This document shows positions 14,957 through 20,832 of a stretch of DNA of 20,860 bases, piece after piece. Numbering within the stretch: the stretch's first letter is position 1; each line of letters opens with the position of its first letter. The notes under the pieces are model-generated. The model ran no database searches and was not told where the DNA came from. It saw only the letters and a program-made list of their open reading frames with translations. The translations under genes were made by a program, and so were the position numbers. Source of the DNA: Actinomycetes bacterium (GTDB taxonomy: Bacteria > Actinomycetota > Actinomycetes > Actinomycetales > Dermabacteraceae); contig JAEWEZ010000054.1 in the NCBI GenBank assembly GCA_023389045.1, positions 1-20,860 on the forward strand, read 5' to 3'.

Positions 14957-15398
14957 GACGACGATTGAACACGGCCTCGTAGATGTCGTCGTCGATGAAC
15001 CCTCGATCGACGGCCTGCGAGATCTCCGACCAAGTGCCAGGCGGGTCCACGACCAGCCAGTCGTACCCATCCGTCTTCCCGCCCTTGGCGTAGGGGAAGC
15101 GCACGAGCTGGTCGACCAGCTCGTCGCGGCCGAACTCCCCCGCGTCGTAGCGCTGGCAAATCTCCAACGGCGTCGCACCCTTGAAGCCCTCGAGCGGATC
15201 GAGGTCCCTGTCCGCCACCTCGAGCATCTTGTGGATGGTCGGCTGCGAGACCTTGACCAGGGCAGCGATCTCCCGCTCGGACAGCCCGTCCCTGCGGAGC
15301 TGCTTCACCTCGCGGCGGATGTCCAGCTCGATCAGGTCGCGCCGGCTGCGCAGCTGACGCACCCGCCGACCCCGACGATCAGTGTTGATATCGGTCAT
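14946..15398 (-). CDS. Helix-turn-helix DNA-binding protein, probable regulator of the Fic module
   Basis: 150-aa protein. The ATG at 15398 is preferred, with GAGGAGG 8 bases upstream; a GTG three codons earlier overlaps that site. The N-terminal third is very basic (RRGRRVRQLRSRRD) and carries a resolvase-type helix-turn-helix, LSEREIAALVKVSQPTIHKML (~39-59). The C-terminal half (~90-150) has ELVDQLVRFPY, GGKTDGYDWLVVDPPGTWSE and DRGFIDDDIYEAVF, a conserved-looking block that I cannot assign to a named domain. It heads the group HTH - small ORF - vbhA - fic, and its own upstream region is crowded with inverted repeats. Autorepression and control of the toxin module are inferences. Confidence 0.75.
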   Translation of the reverse strand: MTDINTDRRGRRVRQLRSRRDLIELDIRREVKQLRRDGLSEREIAALVKVSQPTIHKMLEVADRDLDPLEGFKGATPLEICQRYDAGEFGRDELVDQLVRFPYAKGGKTDGYDWLVVDPPGTWSEISQAVDRGFIDDDIYEAVFNRRHGL

Positions 15399-15422
15399 CA
15401 AGACCACCTCCTCACTCCACAG

Positions 15423-15484
15423 TCTAGCGGAAAGCGATAGGGAACGCTATCGATTGGACCAGAAACGTTGCATGTAGGTTCTGG
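15423..15484. promoter_or_regulatory. Operator-like element upstream of the HTH gene
   Basis: TCTAG (15423-15427) is followed by CGATAG-GGAACG-CTATCG (15435-15452), a perfect 6-bp inverted repeat, and then by arms ACCAGAAAC (15458-15466) and GTTCTGG (15478-15484) over an 11-base spacer. The latter arms match the elements before both vbhA genes. Everything lies within about 90 bases of the HTH start codon. Confidence 0.65.
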
Positions 15485-15493
15485 GACACGATA

Positions 15494-15584
15494 GTTCTGG
15501 GACGCCTTTCGGGACGACCGCTCCTGCGTCTGATTGTGATCGCTAAGTGGCGCCCCGGGACGTCCCGAAACTCTTCGTTTCTGG
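15494..15584. repeat. Cluster of further half-sites and palindromes between the HTH and excisionase genes
   Basis: A second GTTCTGGGAC (15494-15503) repeats the one at 15478-15487 with a 16-base period. TTTCGGGACG (15507-15516) is the exact reverse complement of CGTCCCGAAA (15561-15570). CGGGACGTCCCG (15556-15567) is a 12-bp palindrome. CCCGAAAC (15564-15571) and GTTTCTGG (15577-15584) form a short-spaced pair of the same half-site type. The cluster could be a partition centromere, a resolution site or an extended operator. Confidence 0.65.
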
Positions 15585-15649
15585 AACAGCTCTCAAGTCG
15601 AGGTTCTTCCGGGCGCGGTTGCCGTGTCTCACTGCGGACTCCGACCGTC

Positions 15650-15886
15650 CTAGGCGATGGCCTCCGCTGTCTCAGCGTAGGCGCGCTGGATATACGCCTC
15701 TAGCTCTTCCGATTCGATGCGCCATTGGCCTCGGCCGCCAACGCGGATCGCGCGAAGAGCACCCGACCTGACGAGCGCGTAGGCCTGGCTGCGGCTGATC
15801 GCGAGTATGGTCTGGACGTCCTTGAGAGTGAGGAAACGGCGGCCGATGGCGGGTGCGCCGTCATCCTTGCCCTGGGTCTCGCTCAC
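15650..15886 (-). CDS. Excisionase-family (MerR-like) helix-turn-helix protein
   Basis: 78-aa DNA-binding protein. The GTG at 15886 is preferred because GGGGAG sits 5 bases before it; another GTG at 15892 overlaps that site and the previous gene's stop (GTGA). The body reads FLTLKDVQTILAISRSQAYALVRSGALRAIRVGGRGQWRI, with SEELEAYIQ after it: the typical winged-helix excisionase pattern, in which the first helix pair contacts DNA and a beta wing follows. It is the last gene of the ParA remnant - ParB-like - excisionase-like group. No integrase is nearby, so it may act as a plasmid-type regulator, not in excision. Confidence 0.82.
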   Translation of the reverse strand: MSETQGKDDGAPAIGRRFLTLKDVQTILAISRSQAYALVRSGALRAIRVGGRGQWRIESEELEAYIQRAYAETAEAIA

Positions 15887-15888
15887 GA

Positions 15889-16242
15889 TCACTCCCCCAT
15901 CGGGCGGCCGCGCGGGATGCTACCGGCTTCAAGGTCGGGGAACGGCTTGCCGCTGTTGTACTTCTTTTCGCGGCGCTCGACCTCGGCCATGACGGCCTTG
16001 TGGATGAAGTCGGAGAGACTGCGGTCGCCCTCCTCGCGGTCGGTGTGGCGGAAGGCGCCGCGCATCCGGGCGGTGTCGTCCTGGGGCTGGTAGAACGTGA
16101 CCTTGGGCGGGTACTTCTTCCCGCTCGAGGCTGCCGCCGGCGCCGGTGCTTGCTCCTCGCGCGCCGGAGTCGGCGCGGGCGGGTTGACGGGGCTGCCCCC
16201 GGCGAACGGGCTGGACTTGCGGGGCTTGTCGGTGGTGGCCAT
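15889..16242 (-). CDS. ParB-like plasmid partition protein
   Basis: 117-aa protein, predicted to bind the plasmid centromere and work with ParA. The ATG at 16242 lies 4 bases after the ParA remnant's stop and has AGGAGG about 9 bases upstream; the frame is open further up but would overlap ParA. The N-terminal ~45 residues are Pro/Ala-rich and disordered (PVNPPAPTPAREEQAPAPAA). The C-terminal part (KVTFYQ, DDTARMRGAFRHT, RSLSDFIHKAVMAEVERREKKYN, KPFP, GRPMG) fits small actinobacterial ParB-like proteins with a helical or ribbon-helix-helix DNA-binding end. Because its ParA is broken, active segregation is unlikely here; it may persist as a repressor. Confidence 0.75.
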   Translation of the reverse strand: MATTDKPRKSSPFAGGSPVNPPAPTPAREEQAPAPAAASSGKKYPPKVTFYQPQDDTARMRGAFRHTDREEGDRSLSDFIHKAVMAEVERREKKYNSGKPFPDLEAGSIPRGRPMGE

Positions 16243-16246
16243 GGGG

Positions 16247-16708
16247 TCACGCCTCCTGAGTGATGGTGTGCAGATGGGCGGTGTACAGGGCCGCAAGCTC
16301 GTCGCGCTGCGCACGGGACATGGCGGTCCATTCGTCGATGCCGGCCCCGGCGGCCATCGCGGCAGCGATACCGGCGCGGTACGGAATCGGCGGGTCCAGC
16401 AGCGGGAAACCCATGGCCTCCGATGCGCCGCGCAGTTCGTCGAGCCAGGTGCGGGCCTCGCGCTCGCGCGGGCGGTAGCGGTTGACGATGACGCCCGTCA
16501 GGCGCAGGGAGGGCCGGTAGTGCTGGCGGACCAATCCGATGGTCTGGATGAGCTGCACGAGCCCGTGCGAGGCGAAGCGGTCGGCCTCGGTGACGGCTGC
16601 GGCGATGTCGGCGGCGGCCAGAGCGTTGATGGTGAGCTGATCGAGGCTCGGGGCACAGTCGATGAGCACGAGGTCCGGCTGCCTGAGCCTGGACGATCCA
16701 GCCGTCAT
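16247..16708 (-). pseudogene. parA: parA, 5'-truncated (C-terminal half of partition ATPase)
   Basis: The frame gives the second half of a ParA/MinD-type ATPase: PDLVLIDCAPSLDQLTINAL (the switch II/Walker B region), DRFASHGLVQL, VNRYRPREREA and a normal C-terminus. The Walker A segment (KGGxGKT) and all preceding sequence are missing. At about 16677 the DNA changes to a different gene, a winged-helix remnant in another frame. An ATG at 16708 could start a 153-aa product, but it would not bind ATP. The stop lies 4 bases before the ParB-like gene. Confidence 0.85.
16584..16676. repeat. 93-bp direct repeat within parA remnants, copy 1 (copy 2 at 18668-18760)
   Basis: The two copies match at 92 of 93 positions (A at 16622, G in the other) and are in the same orientation, 2,084 bp apart. 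They cover the stretch of parA shared by the two remnants. Recombination between them would remove a circle carrying the winged-helix remnant, resolvase, broken fic and second vbhA. Confidence 0.92.
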
Positions 16709-16832
16709 CCACGAGGCGCAGCAGCGCCGTGCGAGCCGTCTCGCGGCCGATGCCTGCCAGGAGGGCCACCCGGCGGATGTCGGCCTCCACAGAGGCTCTG
16801 AGGGCCTGCAGGCTGTAGGTGCGTAGCCTCAC
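16680..16832 (-). pseudogene. Winged-helix protein, N-terminal remnant joined to the parA remnant
   Basis: From a GTG at 16832 (AGGGG upstream) the frame reads RLRTYSLQALRASVEADI, RVALLAGIGRETARTALLRL and VDDGWIVQ, a helix-turn-helix followed by a wing, as found in plasmid replication proteins or GntR-like regulators. After about 50 codons the frame enters parA DNA out of phase and becomes an Arg/His-rich nonsense run. A deletion fusing two genes is the simplest explanation. Confidence 0.6.
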
Positions 16833-16839
16833 CCCCTGA

Positions 16840-16891
16840 CCACCTGTGGACGGCTCCGGCTATCGCCGGGGCCGGACCCGCCCACAGGTGG
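16840..16891. repeat. Nested inverted repeat (cruciform-capable)
   Basis: Outer arms CCACCTGTGG (16840-16849) and CCACAGGTGG (16882-16891) are exact reverse complements. Inside, GGCTCCGGC (16852-16860) and GCCGGGGCC (16865-16873) pair with one G-T type position around TATC. It lies between the resolvase stop and the winged-helix remnant start. An origin, recombination site or terminator are all possible. Beyond it, 16892-17035 shows only the 8-bp palindrome CGTGCACG. Confidence 0.7.
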
Positions 16892-17035
16892 ACAGCGGGA
16901 CCCTCAGTGACCGCCCGCACACCGGCCGCACCGTCACGTCATCGGGACACGTTGCGGTCACGCTAGTGCGGCCCGTGCACGGCCTAGTTGGGTGCAGGGT
17001 TCCCCCTCCCCCTGACGCCGTGATTCTCACACAGC

Positions 17036-17617
17036 TCAGACCCGCTCCGGGGCCTCCTTGTCGAGCTTGGCCAGCGCGCGAGCCACCGTCGACTTGCCGA
17101 CTCCGAGCACTGCCGCGATGTGCGCGAGGGTATTTCCCTCGCCGCGCATCTGCGCAGCAGCGGCGACGCGCTTCGGGGTCATCACCGACGGCCGGCCACC
17201 GACGCGCCCCTGAGCGCGAGCGTGTGCCAGACCCCGCTTGGTGTTCTCTCTGATCGTGTCGACCCTGAGCTGAGCGAACACGGCGACGATGCCGAACAGG
17301 GCTCGGCCCATCGGCGTCGTCGTGTCGATGTCCGGCTCGGTCAGACTGCGGATGTTCACGCCGCGCTCGGCCAGGTCGTTGATCGTCTCAATGGCCATCC
17401 TCTCACTGCCCGCGATGCGATCCAGCCGACGCACCAAGAGCGTGTCACCCGAGCGCAGATAGTCCAGGCACGCGACCCACTGCGGCCGATCCTTGACGCG
17501 GCTCGACTCGTCACGATCGACGAACACTCGCGTCGCTCCTGCGACGCGCAGCTCGACCTCCTGAGCCTCGGGATTCTGCTCGCGCGTACTCACCCGCGCG
17601 TAACCGACACGGGTCAT
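17036..17617 (-). CDS. Serine resolvase/invertase family recombinase
   Basis: 193-aa site-specific recombinase. The ATG at 17617 overlaps the broken fic gene's stop as ATGA. N-terminal catalytic domain: GYARVSTREQNPEAQ with nucleophile Ser10, DESSRVKDRPQW, DTLLVRRLDRIAGSERM; then the long helix region TTPMGRALFGIVAVFAQLR and a C-terminal Hin-type DNA-binding domain ending LAHIAAVLGVGKSTVARAL. Length is normal for small resolvases. In gamma-delta resolvase the catalytic pair sits in DRLGR; here the second Arg position is Gly (DRIAG), so activity may be altered, or the residue may be supplied differently in this subfamily. Likely role: plasmid multimer resolution. Confidence 0.92.
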   Translation of the reverse strand: MTRVGYARVSTREQNPEAQEVELRVAGATRVFVDRDESSRVKDRPQWVACLDYLRSGDTLLVRRLDRIAGSERMAIETINDLAERGVNIRSLTEPDIDTTTPMGRALFGIVAVFAQLRVDTIRENTKRGLAHARAQGRVGGRPSVMTPKRVAAAAQMRGEGNTLAHIAAVLGVGKSTVARALAKLDKEAPERV

Positions 17618-18408
17618 CGACTCACTCCTGGTCCGTCGTTGCCAGGCCCTCGGTAGCTCTGCCCTGGCATGTGCATGGTGGTGCGTGCCTGTGGCGCGCC
17701 AGGCGGGCCGCTCTGGGACCGGCGCACGGCCTCGGTGGCGCTCGTGGGGAACGACAGCCGCGCGCACTCTGCGGCGCGCCAAGCGGCGTCTCGTTCGCCC
17801 GGCGGGGTTGCCTTGCTGACGATCTGATCGAACATCTCGAGCAGCGGCCCGAAGTCCCGCTGCTCGGATGCCGCTCGGCTCGCCTGATCGTTGGTCGCAC
17901 CGTGCACCTCGCGCCAGTCGAGCTGCCAGCCGGCGTCGCGGGCGACGCGGTTCCAGAACACTCGTTGCGTCCGGCCGTTGCCCTCGCGGAACGGGTGCAC
18001 GTAGTTGAGCTGGTCGTAGTGGTATGACAGGCGGTCGATGAACTGCTCGCGGCTCATGCCGCGCAGCTCGTGGTCGGCACGCAGCTCGCCCTCGGCGTAG
18101 CTGGCGGCGCGGCCGATCATCGACACCGGAAGGAAGAACTAGGCTCCCTCCACGTTCTTGCGAATGTCGACCGTGCGCAGCTCCCCCGCCCAGTCGTAGA
18201 CGTCCTGGAACAGATGGCGGTGGATCGCGCGCAACTCGTCGAGGTCGCCGGTCGGCTTCACCGGGTGATCCATGAGCTGCACCAAACGGGCAAACGACAG
18301 GTCACCCTCGGCTTCATCGAGAGCGACCTTCGTCTGTGCGCCGACCTTGTTCCTCAGCAGACCCGTCTCGGGATCGAGATACGGGTCGACGAACTCAGTC
18401 GAGGCCAT
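17614..18408 (-). pseudogene. Second fic toxin gene, interrupted by one in-frame TAG
   Basis: Reading from the ATG at 18408 gives MASTEFVDPYLDPETGLLRN through HRHLFQDVYDWAGELRTVDI and KNVEGA, then TAG at codon 90 (18141-18139). The same frame continues FFLPVSMIGRA and on to HPFREGNGRTQR (His at codon 138) and a full C-terminus, with the stop at 17616-17614. A single base change is enough to explain it, and no frameshift is needed. The break falls in the flap region before the active-site loop. A C-terminal piece could restart at GTG 18126 or ATG 18120 and would keep the catalytic loop but lose the N-terminal ~90 residues. The start overlaps the antitoxin gene by 14 bases. Confidence 0.88.
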
Positions 18409-18592
18409 AGCGTGCGCGCGCGCGGGCCACCAGCTCGTCAGAGTCGATGCGACCGGCGACGTACTCGGCGGCGTCCTGGCGGCCGGCAGCCGTCACCGGC
18501 AGACCCTCCATCTCGACGCTATGGATCGCCTCGGCCACGCGCCGCTCGCGCTCGGCCGTGGTGGTTGCGGTGGTTGCGGTCTTGGTGGCCAC
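18395..18592 (-). CDS. VbhA-family antitoxin of the broken Fic module
   Basis: 65-aa antitoxin. GTG start at 18592 with AGGAG 6 bases upstream. After a Thr/Ala-rich leader comes the canonical inhibitory motif HSVEMEGLPVT: Ser25-xxx-Glu29-Gly30, matching (S/T)xxxE(G/N). DAAEYVAGRIDSDELVARARARYG then gives the usual C-terminal helix pair. It remains intact although its toxin gene carries a stop codon, as expected if toxin loss came first or if it can still neutralise a related Fic protein. Its end overlaps the fic start by 14 bases. The same operator-like repeat as in the other module lies upstream. Confidence 0.88.
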   Translation of the reverse strand: MATKTATTATTTAERERRVAEAIHSVEMEGLPVTAAGRQDAAEYVAGRIDSDELVARARARYGLD

Positions 18593-18624
18593 GGGGTGCT
18601 CCTCTCGCTCGGTGCTAAGTCCGT

Positions 18625-18665
18625 TCTAGTCGATTTCCCGAAAACGGTCTAGGGATAGTTTTGGG
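18625..18665. promoter_or_regulatory. Operator-like element upstream of the second vbhA gene
   Basis: TCTAG (18625-18629) precedes CCCGAAAAC (18637-18645) and GTTTTGGG (18658-18665), arms that pair over 8 bp with one bulged G across a 12-base spacer. Arm spacing, bulge position and the leading TCTAG match the element at 14807-14847. Confidence 0.6.
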
Positions 18666-18667
18666 CC

Positions 18668-18790
18668 GCCTCGGTGACGGCTGCGGCGATGTCGGCGGCG
18701 GCCAGGGCGTTGATGGTGAGCTGATCGAGGCTCGGGGCACAGTCGATGAGCACGAGGTCCCACGCCTCACCGGCGACGGCGAGGGCGGAG
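18668..18790 (-). pseudogene. parA: parA, internal fragment
   Basis: The frame reads GRSALAVAGEAWDLVLIDCA and on through SLDQLTINALAAADIAAAVTEA, then leaves the family and hits a stop (TAG at 18651-18649). It lacks both the Walker A region and the C-terminal half. It includes copy 2 of the 93-bp repeat and extends about 30 bases further toward the N-terminus than the other remnant. Its far end touches the glycosyltransferase fragment. Confidence 0.85.
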
Positions 18791-19102
18791 CGTCCACCAC
18801 AGCCTCCATACCGCATCGGCAGCAGCTACCGCTTGATCAGCACTTCGGCTCACAAGGCCCTGGCCGTGGGGCAAAAAGAGGGTCCGAAGAATCGGCTCCC
18901 CATGCGGGCCGCGATCCAACCGGCCAATCGGGTGCTCCTGCAACGCCTGGTGACGCAATTGCCCGTGCGGGTAGTGGGGAGGAGGGGCCACCACCAGCAC
19001 CTCATGCCCCTCCGCGATAAAGCGCTGAACCAGTGATGACCACCGCCGCTGCGGTGCCCCAAACTCCGGCCAGTAATAGTGCGTGAGCAGGAGGATTCTC
19101 AT
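18790..19102 (-). pseudogene. Glycosyltransferase family 4-like, 3'-truncated by the island
   Basis: From the ATG at 19102 the protein starts MRILLLTHYYWPEFGAPQRR with FIAEGHEVLVVAPPPHYPHG, the N-terminal Rossmann-type domain of a GT-B (family 4) glycosyltransferase. About 104 residues are kept, to AVWRLWWTLRP. The C-terminal nucleotide-sugar-binding half is missing because the frame enters parA DNA. The gene belonged to the polysaccharide locus with the RmlC-RmlD gene. The rest of it is not elsewhere in this window. Confidence 0.85.
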
Positions 19103-19368
19103 GACAGGCCCACTAAACCCAGGGTGTTCCGCAGCTTGTCGTCCGTGTGCGAAAAGGCCTGTCCACCCCCTGCGGAGCCACTCTCCTGCAACCCGAACGC
19201 GCTGATGGTTATCGGTCGCTCCTCGGCCCTGACCTGCGGCCCCTCCTCCCGGGGCTCCACCGCACCATGCAGAGAGGTACCCCGCACTCGCCCCGCATGC
19301 TCACCCTCTCGGCTGCGCACAGGGGCAGAGGCACGGCATATGACCCGCTCGCGTCTGGTCGCTGTCAT
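19099..19368 (-). CDS. Doubtful small ORF between rml and glycosyltransferase genes
   Basis: 89 codons; the stop overlaps the glycosyltransferase start as ATGA, which is the only support. The product (MTATRRERVICRASAPVRSR to LRNTLGLVGLS) has no recognisable domain, membrane segment or clear ribosome site. The 323 bases between 19103 and 19425 otherwise hold nothing I recognise and may be a leader region or another degraded gene. Confidence 0.25.
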   Translation of the reverse strand: MTATRRERVICRASAPVRSREGEHAGRVRGTSLHGAVEPREEGPQVRAEERPITISAFGLQESGSAGGGQAFSHTDDKLRNTLGLVGLS

Positions 19369-19425
19369 GCCCCGATCATGGCACGGGAAGCGTATGAAGA
19401 CACCGCGCCGTCCCGCGGCTCTCGG

Positions 19426-20832
19426 TCAGCCGCCCAGATGCTCGGCGAGCGCCTCGCGCCAATCCCGCGGGCTAAACCCGGTGGCCTGGATCTTGGCGAG
19501 GTCGAGGGTGGAGTGTGCCGGGCGCGGCGCGATATTCGCGGTTCCGCCCTTATCGGCGTAGTAGGCCTCGGTGCTCACCGGGGTCACTCGCGAGGCCTCA
19601 TGCCCGCTGCGCTCGAACACCTCGGCTGCGATCCCCGCCCAGCTGCTCGGCTCCCCCGCGCAGCTGAGGTTGTACACGCCCGCTTCGGGGCGGGTGCGGA
19701 TCAGATGGTCGATGCCGGCAGCCAGGTCACGGGTGAAGGTCAGGCGACCCACCTGGTCATCCACGACCGACGGGGCGATGCCGCGTTCCGCGAGCTTCAC
19801 CATGGTGTCCACGAAGTTCGCGCCGGCGCCCACCACCCAGCTGGTGCGCACCACATAGTGCTGCGGGAGGGTCTGCACGAGTTCGTCGCCGGCGGCTTTC
19901 GTCTGCCCATACACACCGAGCGGGCTGAGCGCTTCGCTCTCCTCATGCACCTGGCGGGTGCCGTCGAACACGTAATCGCTGGACACGTGCACCAGCAGGG
20001 CGCGCTGTGCCCGGGCCGCCTCTACCAGGCGCCCTACGCCTGTCACATTCGTGGCCCAGGCGGCGCGGCGGCCCTCGGGCTGCTCGGCGGCATCCACCGC
20101 CGTCATCGCCGCGGCGTTCACGATCACCCCGTAGGGCGCGAAGTCGAAGGCTGCAACGCTTTCAGTGCTGGCAATATCCAGGCGGTCACGCCCCACCAGA
20201 TCCACATCGGCGCGATCCGCCCACAGCTCGGCGAGCGCCTTGCCGAGCTGCCCATTCGCTCCCACCACGAGGGTGCGCCGCGGCGGCACCGGGGTCACCT
20301 CAGCCAGGCGCGGATGGGCCTGGTCCTTGGCGGAGAGTTCGGCTTTCTCCAGCGGGATCGGCCAGGGGATCGCCACCGTTTCATCCGCGAGGTTCAGGAA
20401 GGTGTACTGCTCCTGTGCAGACTGCGACCAATGGTCGTTCACCAGGTAGGTGTAGGCGGCCGGTGCTTCCACGGTCTGGAAGGCATTGCCCACCCCGCGC
20501 GGAACAAAGATCGCGACCTCGGGGGTGATCTCGTGCCAGTAGGCCTGACCAAACGTCGGCCCCTCCCGCAGATCCACCCAGGCGCCGAAAACGCGCCCGG
20601 TACCCACCGAAATGAACTTGTCCCACGGCTCGGCGTGGATCCCGCGGGTCACACCTTCGGCCTGGTTGAAGGAGATGTTGTTCTGCACGGGGCCGAAATC
20701 GGGCAGGCCGAGGGCGATCATCTTTTCCCGCTGCCAGTTCTCCTTGAACCAGCCGCGGGCATCGCCGTGCACGGGCAGGTCGATGACCAGCAGGCCGGGG
20801 ATCGGGGTTTCGTGAACGGCGAGGTCGCTCAT
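19426..20832 (-). CDS. Fused dTDP-4-dehydrorhamnose 3,5-epimerase / dTDP-4-dehydrorhamnose reductase (RmlC-RmlD)
   Basis: 468-aa bifunctional enzyme for the last two steps of dTDP-L-rhamnose synthesis, supplying rhamnose for cell-surface glycans. The ATG at 20832 has GAAGGA 7 bases upstream. Residues ~1-175 form the RmlC cupin: FKENWQREKM, QNNISFN, GVTRGIHAEPWDKF (catalytic His66), VPRGVGNAF, AYTYLVNDHWS. Residues ~186-468 form the RmlD short-chain reductase: LVVGANGQLGKAL (cofactor loop), NAAAMTAVDAAE, SSDYVFDG (284-291), YGQTKAAGD with catalytic Tyr308/Lys312, and RTSWVVG. The fusion order C-D is known in Actinobacteria. An upstream rml partner would lie beyond the right edge. The stop is followed by the degraded glycosyltransferase locus. 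Confidence 0.95.
   Translation of the reverse strand: MSDLAVHETPIPGLLVIDLPVHGDARGWFKENWQREKMIALGLPDFGPVQNNISFNQAEGVTRGIHAEPWDKFISVGTGRVFGAWVDLREGPTFGQAYWHEITPEVAIFVPRGVGNAFQTVEAPAAYTYLVNDHWSQSAQEQYTFLNLADETVAIPWPIPLEKAELSAKDQAHPRLAEVTPVPPRRTLVVGANGQLGKALAELWADRADVDLVGRDRLDIASTESVAAFDFAPYGVIVNAAAMTAVDAAEQPEGRRAAWATNVTGVGRLVEAARAQRALLVHVSSDYVFDGTRQVHEESEALSPLGVYGQTKAAGDELVQTLPQHYVVRTSWVVGAGANFVDTMVKLAERGIAPSVVDDQVGRLTFTRDLAAGIDHLIRTRPEAGVYNLSCAGEPSSWAGIAAEVFERSGHEASRVTPVSTEAYYADKGGTANIAPRPAHSTLDLAKIQATGFSPRDWREALAEHLGG

Larger units (their letters stand above)
13617..18790 (-). mobile_element. Decayed plasmid-like island with two parA-vbhA-fic-resolvase backbones
   Basis: All genes here run on the minus strand and are plasmid or mobile-element types: ParA remnants, a ParB-like protein, an excisionase-like protein, serine resolvases, HTH proteins and two VbhA-Fic modules. 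Both edges show breaks: a resolvase remnant of 28 codons at the left, and a glycosyltransferase gene cut at the right. The backbone order parA, vbhA, fic, resolvase is present twice, which suggests two related plasmid segments fused or duplicated and then eroded. No integrase gene or flanking direct repeats were found, so the edges are estimates (about +/-15 bases on the right). Confidence 0.75.

Noticed and set aside
15861..16832. 323-codon minus-strand frame as a single protein
   Set aside because: It begins in a winged-helix remnant and then runs out of phase through parA and parB; the later Arg/Pro-rich stretch is not protein-like.
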